From Anaerolineae bacterium (GTDB lineage: Bacteria; Chloroflexota; Anaerolineae; Aggregatilineales; Phototrophicaceae): a DNA stretch of 64,000 nucleotides. Location of the stretch: NCBI GenBank assembly GCA_022822545.1, contig JAJEBE010000045.1, positions 1-64,000 on the forward strand. The letters are read 5' to 3'. The notes under the pieces were generated by a model. That model was given only the letters and a program-made list of their open reading frames with translations. It ran no database searches and was not told the DNA's origin. Below are positions 51,789 to 60,036 of the stretch, piece after piece. Within the stretch, counting starts at the first letter, position 1; every line of letters begins with the position of its first letter. The translations under genes were made by a program, and so were the position numbers.

Positions 51789-51792
51789 CGCC

Positions 51793-52329
51793 ATGCAATT
51801 GGAAATCAAAGCGACGGCGCAGTTGAACGATGATGAGGCCGGTGCGCTGAAGGCATTAAGCGCTGCCGTTTATCCACCCAAACCCGACGCGGCTAAAAAT
51901 GCCTCGCCGATAAAATGGGCGCGTCCCCAGTGGAGCATTCTGCTGCGGGATGTGGATTCACAGCTTGTTTCTTATGTCGGCGCCTTGACTCGACTTGGCT
52001 TATGCGACAATCAAGAAATTCTGATCGGCGGAATCGGCGGGGTAAAAACACACCCGGCGCAGCGCGGCAAAGGGTACGCCAAGGCCGGGATCCAGCGAGC
52101 GACCGATTTCCTGCGCCGAGAGCTGGGCGTCGATTTCTCGCTGCTGGTCTGCCGCGCCGATCTGCTGACCTATTATCAGCGCCTTGGCTGGAGCGCCTTT
52201 GCCGGGGATACCCTGGTGCAGCAGAACGGACTAAAGTCGATATTCACCTGGAACGAAGTCATGGTCATCCCCGCTGGGAAGGCGCTGCCGTCCTGCCGGG
52301 TTTTGGATTTATGCGGCCCGCCCTGGTGA
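51793..52329 (+). CDS. GNAT-family N-acetyltransferase inserted in the importer operon
   Basis: About 178 residues from the ATG at 51793, four bases after the LivM stop; a longer frame to 51730 overlaps LivM. The acetyl-CoA site is GGVKTHPAQRGKGYAKAGIQ (Q/RxxGxG/A type, about 75-94), followed by LLVCRADLLTYYQRLGWSAF. The gene separates LivM from LivG. It may acetylate the imported compound, or be an unrelated passenger. Confidence 0.85.
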   Translation: MQLEIKATAQLNDDEAGALKALSAAVYPPKPDAAKNASPIKWARPQWSILLRDVDSQLVSYVGALTRLGLCDNQEILIGGIGGVKTHPAQRGKGYAKAGIQRATDFLRRELGVDFSLLVCRADLLTYYQRLGWSAFAGDTLVQQNGLKSIFTWNEVMVIPAGKALPSCRVLDLCGPPW

Positions 52330-52376
52330 TTGCGGCGATAATGCGCTGACAATTCGCCTGACAGAAAGGGGGGCGG

Positions 52377-53132
52377 ATGCCCCTGCTGGAACTATCCAAT
52401 CTGCGCAAGGATTTCGGCGGCCTGCGCGCCGTCGATGATGTCTCGCTGACCGTGCCCGAGGGCGCTATCATCGGCTTGATCGGTCCCAACGGCTCCGGCA
52501 AGAGCACCCTGATCGATCTGATCGCCGGCGCCACCGAGTTGACCGCCGGCCGCGTCATCTTTGACGGCGACGATATCAGTGGCCTGCCCGCCGACGCTGT
52601 CTATCACAAAGGCATCATCCGCGGCTATCAGGAACCGACGCTCTATTTCAAAATGACCGTGCTCGATAACCTGCTGCTGCCCGTCAAAGACCAACGCGGC
52701 GAGCAGCCCTGGTACGCGCCCCGCCCCCGCAGTTGGCAGCGCGAAGAACAAACGCACGCCGAAGCCGCCATGAAGGTCCTGCGCCAGGTGCAACTCCTGC
52801 CTCATTACGACACGCTGGCGTCGGACCTTTCCGGCGGGCAGATGAAACTGCTCGAGATCGCCCGCGCCCTCATGGGCAAGCCCAAGCTGCTGCTGCTGGA
52901 TGAGCCGACCGCCGGCGTCGCGCCCAAGCTGGCTTACGACATCTTCCAACAGATCGCCCGCCTGCGCGATGATCACGGCATCACCCTGCTCATCGTCGAG
53001 CACCGGCTGGAGATTCTCTTTGACTTCGTCGATTATGTCTACGTGATGCACCTGGGCAACCTGCTGGCGAGCGGCAGCGCCGCCGAGATCAGCGCCCACG
53101 CCACCGTCCGCGAGGTCTATTTTGGAGACTGA
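52377..53132 (+). CDS. livG: Branched-chain amino acid-type ABC ATP-binding protein (LivG)
   Basis: A 251-residue nucleotide-binding subunit: Walker A LIGPNGSGKSTLIDLIAG (about 36-53), signature LSGGQMKLLEIARAL, Walker B LLLLDEPTAGVAP, switch His in IVEHR. The extended loop with GYQEPTLYFKMTVLDNLLLP is typical of LivG. It is separated from LivF by a miniature repeat. Confidence 0.92.
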   Translation: MPLLELSNLRKDFGGLRAVDDVSLTVPEGAIIGLIGPNGSGKSTLIDLIAGATELTAGRVIFDGDDISGLPADAVYHKGIIRGYQEPTLYFKMTVLDNLLLPVKDQRGEQPWYAPRPRSWQREEQTHAEAAMKVLRQVQLLPHYDTLASDLSGGQMKLLEIARALMGKPKLLLLDEPTAGVAPKLAYDIFQQIARLRDDHGITLLIVEHRLEILFDFVDYVYVMHLGNLLASGSAAEISAHATVREVYFGD

Positions 53133-53145
53133 GCGCATGGCCAAT

Positions 53146-53270
53146 CCCTCTCCCCAACCCCCTCTATGGCGGGCATCCGAAACATCAGCGAGGGACAGCA
53201 TTCTTTGGAGCGCCTGTCCCGCCGCGTCGACCAAGTCTCCCCCATTGCAATGGCGGAGATTTAGAGGGGC
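53146..53270. repeat. Miniature palindromic element, family 2 (copy 3)
   Basis: Starts TCTCCCCAACCCCCTCTATGG and ends with the palindrome TCTCCCCCATTGCAATGGCG then GAGA (53236-53259) and TTTAGAGGGG. The inner TCCGAAACATCAGCGAGG is the inverse of a segment of the copy near 43.5 kb. It sits between LivG and LivF and ends 10 bases before the LivF ATG. Confidence 0.65.
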
Positions 53271-53279
53271 TTGGGCTTA

Positions 53280-53984
53280 ATGATCACCGTCGACCGCCTC
53301 ACCGCCGGCTACGGCAAGCTGGAAATCTTGCAGGACCTCAGCCTGAGCTTCGCCGCCGAGCAATTCAGCGCCCTGCTCGGTCCCAATGGCTCCGGCAAGA
53401 GCACCCTGATGAAAGCCATCATGGGCATCAACACCATCTTCGGCGGCTCCGTGCGGCTGGCGCGGCAAGAACTGGTCGGCATGCCAACCGAAGCCATCTC
53501 CCGCCTCGGCATCGCCTATGTGCCGCAGCGCGAAAATATCTTCGACGAACTGACCGTGCTCGAAAACCTGCAACTCGGCGCGCGCAGCCTGTCCAGCGCA
53601 GAACGAGATCCCGCCCTGGCCGAATTGCTGGAGCTCTTCCCGGTATTGGGCAAGCGGCCGGGCCAACGGGCGGGACTGCTGAGCGGCGGCGAGCATCAGA
53701 TGCTGGCCATCGCCATCGCCTGGCTGAGCCGCCCGACCCTCATGCTGCTGGACGAGCCGAGCGCGGGCTTGGCGCCGGCGGTGGCGGTGGAGGTCTTCGC
53801 CGTCTTGCAGGCCCTTGTCGCGCAGGGCATCACGCTGATCGTGGTCGAGCAGAACGCGCGGCGCATCCTGCAATACTGCGATCAGGCCTTCGTCTTGCGC
53901 GAAGGGCGGCTGGCTTTCCAGGGCAGCGCTGAGGAGTGCCTGCGCGATGAGGAGACGATCAAGGGCTATCTGGGCGTGCACTAG
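53280..53984 (+). CDS. livF: Branched-chain amino acid-type ABC ATP-binding protein (LivF)
   Basis: About 234 residues from the ATG at 53280. Walker A LLGPNGSGKSTLMKAIMG (about 32-49), AYVPQRENIFDELTVLENLQ, signature LSGGEHQMLAIAIAWL, Walker B LMLLDEPSAGLAPA, switch VVEQN. It is the second ATPase of the importer. Its stop overlaps by four bases the stop of the convergent thioesterase gene. Confidence 0.92.
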   Translation: MITVDRLTAGYGKLEILQDLSLSFAAEQFSALLGPNGSGKSTLMKAIMGINTIFGGSVRLARQELVGMPTEAISRLGIAYVPQRENIFDELTVLENLQLGARSLSSAERDPALAELLELFPVLGKRPGQRAGLLSGGEHQMLAIAIAWLSRPTLMLLDEPSAGLAPAVAVEVFAVLQALVAQGITLIVVEQNARRILQYCDQAFVLREGRLAFQGSAEECLRDEETIKGYLGVH

Positions 53985-54412
53985 ACGAGCAAAGCCGCCA
54001 ACGCTTCCCTCATCCGCCCGCTAATCCGCACCGGCTGCCGCGTCAAACGATCGACGAAGACATGTACGAAGTAACCCACCGCCGCCGGCTCAACCTCGCC
54101 CGCCTTGAAAATCCCGATCTCGTAGCGCACGCTGGAATTGCCCAGCTTGTCCACGCGCAGGCAAGCGTCTACCTCTTCGGGAAAGCTGATCGGCTGCAAA
54201 AACTGGCAATGCGTCTCGACCGCGAAGCCGACTGACTCGCCGCCGCTGAAGTCCAGCCCGCCCGCTTCCACCAAGTAGCCGTTGATGACGGTATCGAAGA
54301 ATTCATAGTAGATGACGTTGTTGATGTGATGATAGACATCGTTGTCGCGCCAGCGCGTGGGGATGCGGCGCGAGATTTTGTAGCGCTCGCGGCGTTCAAG
54401 TTTTGGGTCCAT
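53981..54412 (-). CDS. Hotdog-fold acyl-CoA thioesterase (4HBT family)
   Basis: About 143 residues from the ATG at 54412, preceded by GGAGG. The hotdog motif RWRDNDVYHHINNVIYYEFF (about 17-36) holds the catalytic Asp of the 4-hydroxybenzoyl-CoA thioesterase type. VETHCQFLQPISFPEEVDAC follows. It likely releases CoA from a short or aromatic acyl-CoA in the cytosol. It converges on the importer operon and is otherwise monocistronic. Confidence 0.87.
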   Translation of the reverse strand: MDPKLERRERYKISRRIPTRWRDNDVYHHINNVIYYEFFDTVINGYLVEAGGLDFSGGESVGFAVETHCQFLQPISFPEEVDACLRVDKLGNSSVRYEIGIFKAGEVEPAAVGYFVHVFVDRLTRQPVRISGRMREALAALLV

Positions 54413-54435
54413 TGCCTCCGAACCTATTGTATCGC

Positions 54436-54501
54436 GGGCGATATGGTATATCGCCCCTACAAATCGCACGAATATTGTAGGGGCGACCAATCTGGTCGCC
54501 C
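54436..54501. repeat. Inverted pair of REP-like hairpins, family 1
   Basis: GGGCGATAT-GGT-ATATCGCCC (54436-54456) and GGGCGACCA-ATC-TGGTCGCCC (54481-54501), each with a 9-bp stem and 3-base loop. They face each other, with CTACAAAT and ATTGTAGG between them, so the pair can also form one large cruciform. The location is the 140-base gap between two minus-strand genes. Confidence 0.78.
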
Positions 54502-54555
54502 GTATGCGGACGGGTCGCGCTGTGGGCGCTTCGGCGAAACGCCCTGCATATCCTG

Positions 54556-54960
54556 TTATGAGGCATCTGGCTTGAGATCAAGCGCGCAGGAATTGATGCA
54601 GTAGCGCAGGCCGGTCTTATCCCGCGGGCCGTCATCGAAGACGTGCCCCAGGTGCGAATCGCAGCGCTTGCAGACCACCTCGACCCGGCGCATGCCGTGG
54701 CTGTTGTCCTCGCGCAAACCGACATTGCCCTCATCGACCACATCCCAAAAGCTGGGCCAACCGCTGAAGGAATTGTACTTGGTTGTCGAGGAGAAGAGCT
54801 CGTTCCCGCAGGCGGCGCAGGCATAAACGCCGCTGGCTTTGGAATTGACGTACTTGCCGGTGAAGGGCCGTTCGGTCGCTTGCTGCCGCAAGACGGCGTA
54901 TTGCTCCGGGCTGAGCTGGCGGCGCCACTCGGCCTCTGTTTTCAGGACTTTCTCCATCAT
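54556..54960 (-). CDS. msrB: Peptide-methionine (R)-S-oxide reductase MsrB
   Basis: A 134-residue enzyme that repairs oxidised methionine. It has the two zinc CxxC pairs (CAACG near 48 and CKRC near 98), the substrate segment YNSFSGWPSFWDVV, and the catalytic Cys in GLRYCINSCALDL near 122. The usual SASL is SCAL, giving a nearby extra Cys that might serve as resolving residue. It has no signal peptide, so it is cytoplasmic. Confidence 0.94.
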   Translation of the reverse strand: MMEKVLKTEAEWRRQLSPEQYAVLRQQATERPFTGKYVNSKASGVYACAACGNELFSSTTKYNSFSGWPSFWDVVDEGNVGLREDNSHGMRRVEVVCKRCDSHLGHVFDDGPRDKTGLRYCINSCALDLKPDAS

Positions 54961-55137
54961 CTGCTTTCACCCTTTCGCCATTGGTCTCGATTTTAGCCTA
55001 TCCGGCAAATGTGAAGGGAGTCTTGCGGCGGCGTCAATATTATAATAGAAGGCGGGCGCCTCGCCGACCGCTGCCGTCGCAATCCTCAGGCAATCGGCGG
55101 GTTTGCCCAAATCGCGACGTAAATCAGGAGACCTCAA

Positions 55138-55611
55138 ATGCCCAATCAGATCGCCATCAGCGAAGTCGCTATCGGCTTCCGCTTCTTGCTGACCGAGACC
55201 TTCGAGAGCGTGCAGGGCGCTTACCTTGACAAGGGCACGTCCTTCTTCGAGACCCTCGCCGAAATCTCGGCCGCCGACGCCTCCCAGCCCATGGGAAACT
55301 GCGCCACCATCGCCGCCCATGTCGCCCACACGACCTACTACTTGACCGTGCTGGAAGACCGCATGTTCCGCCGCGACCTCAGCTATGTGGACTGGAATCA
55401 GATCTGGAATGAAGTCAGCAGCATCGACCAAGACGAATGGAAGCGGATGATCGCCGACCTGAAAGCGACCTACGAGCGCATCATGAGCCATCTCGATAAC
55501 GCGGCCGAATGGGAAGGCAGCCATGAACTCTCCTGCCTGCTCGGCATCATCGCGCACAGCGCCTATCACCTGGGCGAGATCCGCCAGATGATGTGCCATC
55601 TGGAGCGCTGA
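55138..55611 (+). CDS. DinB-like four-helix protein
   Basis: A 157-residue helical protein of the DinB/YfiT type. Candidate metal ligands are His59/His62 in IAAHVAHTTYYL and the His pair in GIIAHSAYHLGEIRQMM near 140-146. The family includes thiol-dependent transferases (mycothiol or bacillithiol) and uncharacterised metal proteins. AGGAGAC precedes the ATG. It is three bases from the sialidase-like gene and probably co-transcribed. Confidence 0.85.
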   Translation: MPNQIAISEVAIGFRFLLTETFESVQGAYLDKGTSFFETLAEISAADASQPMGNCATIAAHVAHTTYYLTVLEDRMFRRDLSYVDWNQIWNEVSSIDQDEWKRMIADLKATYERIMSHLDNAAEWEGSHELSCLLGIIAHSAYHLGEIRQMMCHLER

Positions 55612-55614
55612 CCC

Positions 55615-56709
55615 ATGCGCCAGGCCACCGTATACCGCGAGCCGGGGCGCTTCGCCGGCTGGCCCGCCAATTATGGCATCTGGGCTTGGGAAGCCGAGAT
55701 TGTCGTCGGCTTCACCGTCGGCGCGCACCGAACCGTCGAGCGCGGCCATGCCATCGACAAGCGCCAGCCCTTCGTGAATATGCAGGCGCGCAGCCTGGAC
55801 GGCGGCGAAACCTGGCAAATCGAAGACTTCAACGGGAAACGCCCGGGTGGCCGCGGCTTATCCGCCGATGAACACATGGCGACCGGCTTGCGCCTGTCCG
55901 AGCTTGTGGACGAGTCCACCGCCGAGATCCCGGCGCAGCCACTCGACTTCTCACAGTCTGATTTCGCGCTGATGGCGGCGCGCACCGGCATCGGGCGCGG
56001 CGTGGTCTCGTTTTTCTATGTGTCTGACGACCGCTGCCGCAGTTGGGCTGGACCCTACCGCCTGCCCATGTTCGGGCAGACCGGCATCGCCGCCCGCACA
56101 GACTACATCATCCAGGGCGAGCATTCGGCGCTTTTCTTCCTGACCGCCAACAAAGCCGATGGCGAGGAAGGCAAGGTCGTCTGCGTTCGCAGCGACGACG
56201 GCGGCCAATCCTTCGAGCTCCTTTCCGCAGTCGGCGGCGAACCGGCCGAACGCGGCGATTTCGCCATCATGCCCGCGGGGCTGCAACTGCCCTCCGGCCG
56301 CATTCTCTGCGCGCGCCGCTGCCGCGCTGGCGCCACGCGACTGAGCTGGATTGACCTCTACGCCTCGGACGATGGCGGGCGCTCTTGGCGCTTTCTCAAT
56401 CGTCCGGCGATGTTTCATAAGCCCGGCCACAGCGGCAACCCGCCCGTCTTGCTCCAATTGCCCGCTGGACGGCTGGCGCTGGTTTATGGCAATCGCGACG
56501 GTTACGCCATCTGCGCCCGGCTCAGCGCCGACCAGGGCGAGAGTTGGAGCGAGGAGATCGTCCTGCGCGGCGGCGGCGCCAACGGCGATTTGGGTTATGT
56601 GCGAGCGGTGGCGCGCGATGATGGCGCGGTCGTGGCTGTCTACTACTTCAACGACCGGCCCGATGGCGATGGCGAGCGTTTCATCGAGGCCACCATTTGG
56701 ACGCCATGA
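55615..56709 (+). CDS. Sialidase-like BNR-repeat protein
   Basis: A 364-residue beta-propeller with several Asp boxes: SLDGGETWQ, SDDRCRSWAG, SDDGGQSFEL, SDDGGRSWRFL and SADQGESWSEE. No signal peptide or membrane segment is visible, so it would be cytoplasmic. The Arg triad of true sialidases cannot be assigned with confidence, so the protein may be a glycosidase or a binding propeller. It overlaps the DNA methyltransferase gene by four bases. Confidence 0.83.
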   Translation: MRQATVYREPGRFAGWPANYGIWAWEAEIVVGFTVGAHRTVERGHAIDKRQPFVNMQARSLDGGETWQIEDFNGKRPGGRGLSADEHMATGLRLSELVDESTAEIPAQPLDFSQSDFALMAARTGIGRGVVSFFYVSDDRCRSWAGPYRLPMFGQTGIAARTDYIIQGEHSALFFLTANKADGEEGKVVCVRSDDGGQSFELLSAVGGEPAERGDFAIMPAGLQLPSGRILCARRCRAGATRLSWIDLYASDDGGRSWRFLNRPAMFHKPGHSGNPPVLLQLPAGRLALVYGNRDGYAICARLSADQGESWSEEIVLRGGGANGDLGYVRAVARDDGAVVAVYYFNDRPDGDGERFIEATIWTP

Positions 56710-57611
56710 CCATCCAGAACCGCACACTCTGCCAGGGCGACAACCTGCCCTTCCTGCGCGCCCTGCCGGCTGAATCCGTCCACCTCATCGCGACCGACCC
56801 GCCCTTCAACAAGAACCGCGATTTCTATGCCGCTGGCAACGGCGCCGGCTTCCGCGACAAATGGTCATGGGGGGCTGACGTCCAGCCCGACTGGCCCGAC
56901 CGCATCCGCGCCGAACAGCCCGCGCTCCAGGCAGTCATCGACGCCGCCCGCCTCAGCCACAGCGACGGCATGAGCGCCTACCTCTGCTGGCTGGGCATCC
57001 GCCTGCTGGAAATGCGCCGCGCCCTCCGCGCCGACGGCAGCCTCTATCTGCACATCGATGGCGCCGCCCAAGCCTACGTCAAGCTGCTGCTCGATGCCCT
57101 CTTCGGCCCGCGCAACTGCCGCAATCAGATCGTCTGGCTCTACAAAACCGGCGGCGTCAGCAAGCGCTGGTTCAGCCGCAAGCACGATACCCTCCTCTTC
57201 TACAGCAAAAGCGAACGCTACACCTTCCATCCGCAGCGGCAGAAGTCCTACCTCAAGCACAAATACGGCTTCGGCAATATCGACATCCAACAAGACGACG
57301 GCGGCTATTACCGGCTGGCGGCGATGCGCGATGTCTGGGATATCCCGGCTCTGCGCGGCAATCAACCGGAGGCGACCGGCTACCCCACCCAAAAGCCGCT
57401 GGCGCTATACGAGCGCATCATCCGCGCCTCCAGCAATCCGGGCGATATCGTGCTCGATCCCTTCTGCGGCAGCGGCACGACCGCGCTGGCGGCCGAGCGC
57501 CTGGGCCGGCGCTGGATCATGATGGACGCCTGGGACGGGGCTTATGCGATGCTGGTCAAGCGGCTGGCGGCGGAGGGGCTTGCCCGCGATGTAGTTGTTA
57601 TGCCTCTGTAA
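56706..57611 (+). CDS. Solitary DNA methyltransferase (beta-class N6-adenine/N4-cytosine type)
   Basis: About 301 residues from the ATG at 56706, within the ATGA overlap with the sialidase-like gene. The catalytic motif IATDPPFNKNRDFY is near 31-44 and the SAM motif DIVLDPFCGSGTTALAAERL near 245-265; this order is the beta class. The segment NQIVWLYKTGG is also common in these enzymes. No restriction endonuclease is nearby, so it may be an orphan regulator or a remnant. The coupling to a sugar-type protein is unusual. Confidence 0.88.
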   Translation: MTIQNRTLCQGDNLPFLRALPAESVHLIATDPPFNKNRDFYAAGNGAGFRDKWSWGADVQPDWPDRIRAEQPALQAVIDAARLSHSDGMSAYLCWLGIRLLEMRRALRADGSLYLHIDGAAQAYVKLLLDALFGPRNCRNQIVWLYKTGGVSKRWFSRKHDTLLFYSKSERYTFHPQRQKSYLKHKYGFGNIDIQQDDGGYYRLAAMRDVWDIPALRGNQPEATGYPTQKPLALYERIIRASSNPGDIVLDPFCGSGTTALAAERLGRRWIMMDAWDGAYAMLVKRLAAEGLARDVVVMPL

Positions 57612-57623
57612 TGTTAGTATACT
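57595..57623 (+). promoter_or_regulatory. Possible promoter of the spondin-like gene
   Basis: TTGTTA (57595-57600), 17-base spacer, TATACT (57618-57623), about 75 bases before the ATG. The -35 lies in the end of the methyltransferase gene. AGGAG precedes the ATG at 57697. Confidence 0.5.
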
Positions 57624-57696
57624 ATATTTGTAATATCCTCTCCGTAGCCTGTAGACGCAGGAAACCCCATATTACCTAAGCAATAGGAGAATTCTC

Positions 57697-58719
57697 ATGC
57701 GTAAATCACTCTGTATTATCACCCTGCTGCTGCTCATGTGTAGCGGCGCCGTCTTCGCCGACCACCACGAGACAAACGCCGGCGTGGCGGCTGTGCCCGT
57801 CGGCGGGGACGGACCAGGCATCGCCCTGCCCGGCGGCGCTTACGAATTTGTCATCCACGCCCGCGAAGGCGACAGCCTGAGCTTCGCCACCATGCTCGCC
57901 CAATCCAACGACGGCTTCATCGCCCCCAATGAATACGGCATCGCCCTCTACGACATGGGCGCCCCGGTCAACGGCGATGTCACCGACCAGGTCTATTACT
58001 GGGATCTCGGCAGCGAGCGCAACGAGCCGATTGGCGAAGGCATGTACCAAGCCCCGCGTCAAGCCGCCCCCAATAGCGGCCCCGCCGGCGATGGCGTCGT
58101 CCGCCTCGCCAGCGACCTCGACGACAACTACAGCTATCCCACCGCCGCTGACCTCGTCGTCGTGACGCTGACCCCCGACGACATGGGCGGGATCACCGTC
58201 CGCATCGAAAACGTCTCCGACATGTCCATGTATCCCTCGCCCATCACGCCCGTCTTCTGGATCGTCCATTCCAGCGACATGATGATGGACGACGACATGA
58301 TGATGGATGATGACATGATGGATGACGACATGGCCGAAGATGACGACATGATGGACGACGAGATGGCCGAAGATGACGATATGATGGACGACGACATGGC
58401 TGAAGACGACGACATGATGGATGACGACATGGCCGAAGACGACGACATGATGGACGACGACATGGCCGAAGACGACGACATGATGATGGATGACGACATG
58501 ATGATGATGAAGCGCGGCATCCTCTTCACCTCCGGCCAACCCGATTACGGCCACGGGCTGGAAAGCCTGGCGGAAGATGGCGATCCATCAGCGCTGGCCG
58601 CCCACCACGGCGTCATGATGGACGACATGATGATGGGCGATATGATGATGATGATGGATGACGACATGATGGACGACGAGATGATGGGCGACGACATGGA
58701 AGAAGACGACGACATGTAG
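57697..58719 (+). CDS. Secreted spondin-N-like protein with Met/Asp-rich repeats
   Basis: A 340-residue exported protein. Residues 1-21 are a Sec signal peptide (SGAVFA cleavage). Residues 45-185 match the spondin-N-type domain: LSFATMLAQSNDGFIAPNEY, GIALYDMGAPVNGDVTDQVY, WDLGSERNEPIGEGMYQAPR, ITVRIENVSD. From about 193 on the chain is almost only Asp, Met, Glu and Ala, including five 11-residue copies of MAEDDDMMDDD; the segment MMKRGILFTSGQPDYGHG interrupts it before a second DDMM block. No Cys or His lies in the repeat tail, so metal binding through Met and Asp is possible. Function unknown. Confidence 0.83.
   Translation: MRKSLCIITLLLLMCSGAVFADHHETNAGVAAVPVGGDGPGIALPGGAYEFVIHAREGDSLSFATMLAQSNDGFIAPNEYGIALYDMGAPVNGDVTDQVYYWDLGSERNEPIGEGMYQAPRQAAPNSGPAGDGVVRLASDLDDNYSYPTAADLVVVTLTPDDMGGITVRIENVSDMSMYPSPITPVFWIVHSSDMMMDDDMMMDDDMMDDDMAEDDDMMDDEMAEDDDMMDDDMAEDDDMMDDDMAEDDDMMDDDMAEDDDMMMDDDMMMMKRGILFTSGQPDYGHGLESLAEDGDPSALAAHHGVMMDDMMMGDMMMMMDDDMMDDEMMGDDMEEDDDM
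58330..58494 (+). repeat. Tandem 33-base coding repeats (Met/Asp-rich)
   Basis: Five head-to-tail copies starting at 58330, 58363, 58396, 58429 and 58462, each encoding MAEDDDMMDD plus one or two residues. Third-codon-position changes between copies show selection on the protein. Less regular DDMM runs flank them (58276-58329 and 58614-58716). Confidence 0.85.
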
Positions 58720-58736
58720 TCGGCTCATCCAAACCG

Positions 58737-58801
58737 GGGCGGCTCATCGGGTCGCCCTCCCCGCATAATCGACGCTTGCAGGGGCGGCCAAGTGGTCGCC
58801 C
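58737..58801. repeat. Pair of REP-like hairpins, family 1, between convergent genes
   Basis: GGGCGGCTC-ATC-GGGTCGCCC (58737-58757) and GGGCGGCCA-AG-TGGTCGCCC (58782-58801), with wobble pairs. The second is followed by GTTTTTATT and so can act as an intrinsic terminator for the plus-strand spondin-like gene. The convergent Gfo/Idh gene ends eight bases later. Confidence 0.72.
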
Positions 58802-58808
58802 GTTTTTA

Positions 58809-59960
58809 TTACGATTCCAACTCCAGCGGCAAATCCACCCAGCGCCGCTCGCGATGCGAAATCTCCACCGCGTTTATGATCTCCTGCACTTGCGCGTTTT
58901 GCGCGAAGTTTCCCTGATTCTCGCCCGTATCTTCCACGATTTCTTCCATGAAGTTATGCACGAGATTGGCATAAAACATCGCCGGCCAGGGTTCGCCCGG
59001 CGTATAAGCGGGCGGGAAGTAACTGGGCGGTATGTCCACCGCAACATATTCCACCTCATCAGCGTCAGGGCTCGTGGATTTACGCAGCGCTTCCTGGTTC
59101 TCCAGTTCGGCGCCCAGGCGACAGAGCAGCGCCCCTTCCGAGCCGTAGACGCGCGCTTCGACGCCGGGATAGCTGTTCACGGCGACATAGCTGGTTTGAA
59201 TCGTGCAGAAGCCGCCATTGCTGTATTCGCCGATATAGACATCGCCGTCATCGATATTGGTGCGAATGAAATCTCCGTTCGGCATGGTGCGATAGGGCAC
59301 GAAGTTGTAGAGCAGCCCTACCAGGCTCTTCAGCGGGCTATCCATGAACCAGAGACTAATGTCGATGATGGGAGCGCCGTAACCCTCTACGGATGACAAC
59401 TTGATGTCTTTCGAGCCCGTCTCCACGATCATATCTTCTTTGGTGACCGGTTCGGTCGGGCTGATGAATTGGGAGTTTTGCTCGTAGCCGTTGAAGATCC
59501 AGGGCTCGCCGACGAACCCGTCGGCGATGAGATCGCGCATGTATTGAATAGAAGGCGCATAGCGGAAGGTCATGCCCACCTTGGTTTTCAGCCCCTTTGA
59601 TACAGCCAGCTCGTGGGCGCGCCAGGTGTTGCGATAATCGTGCGCGACCGGTTTTTCGCACAGGCAATGCTTGCCCGCCTCCAGCGCGGCAAACGCCAGC
59701 GGTTCGTGATTATTCTTGTCACTGAGGTCGCCGCGCGTGCAAACATCAATAACGTCAATATCGTCGCGGCTTAACATCGCCTGATAGTCCGTGTAGACGC
59801 TATCGATATCAAAGCGGGCCGCCGCGCTCTTGGCCAGGTCTTCGTTCAAATCGCAGACCGCTACCAGGTCACAGAGCGGCGATCGCTGGAATCCCGGCAG
59901 GTGCGCGCTGTTCGACCAACGCCCGGCGCCAATTACTCCTACTCGCAGTTTATCGGGCAT
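58809..59960 (-). CDS. Gfo/Idh/MocA-family oxidoreductase
   Basis: A 383-residue NAD(P)-dependent sugar-type dehydrogenase. The Rossmann start is LRVGVIGAGRWSNSAHLPGF, the EKP motif is HCLCEKPVAHDYRNTW (about 100), and the substrate domain has FRYAPSIQYMRDLIADGFVG. The usual catalytic Asp/His pair of the EAGxHxD type may lie in GYGAPIIDISLWF. Substrates in the family are sugars, inositols or their derivatives. It is 76 bases from the next minus-strand gene. Confidence 0.9.
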   Translation of the reverse strand: MPDKLRVGVIGAGRWSNSAHLPGFQRSPLCDLVAVCDLNEDLAKSAAARFDIDSVYTDYQAMLSRDDIDVIDVCTRGDLSDKNNHEPLAFAALEAGKHCLCEKPVAHDYRNTWRAHELAVSKGLKTKVGMTFRYAPSIQYMRDLIADGFVGEPWIFNGYEQNSQFISPTEPVTKEDMIVETGSKDIKLSSVEGYGAPIIDISLWFMDSPLKSLVGLLYNFVPYRTMPNGDFIRTNIDDGDVYIGEYSNGGFCTIQTSYVAVNSYPGVEARVYGSEGALLCRLGAELENQEALRKSTSPDADEVEYVAVDIPPSYFPPAYTPGEPWPAMFYANLVHNFMEEIVEDTGENQGNFAQNAQVQEIINAVEISHRERRWVDLPLELES

Positions 59961-60036
59961 AAGTTCTTCTCCATTTCGCCAGCCTGCTCATTCGAGCGCC
60001 CGGCAGATTTATTCGAAATCTTGCAACTTTCGCTGC

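Noticed and set aside
54421..54510. Riboswitch or structured RNA upstream of the thioesterase
   Set aside because: The structure is fully explained by two facing copies of the dispersed hairpin family.
58276..58716. Regular short repeats as a CRISPR array
   Set aside because: They are 33-base coding repeats with no spacers, inside a secreted protein gene.
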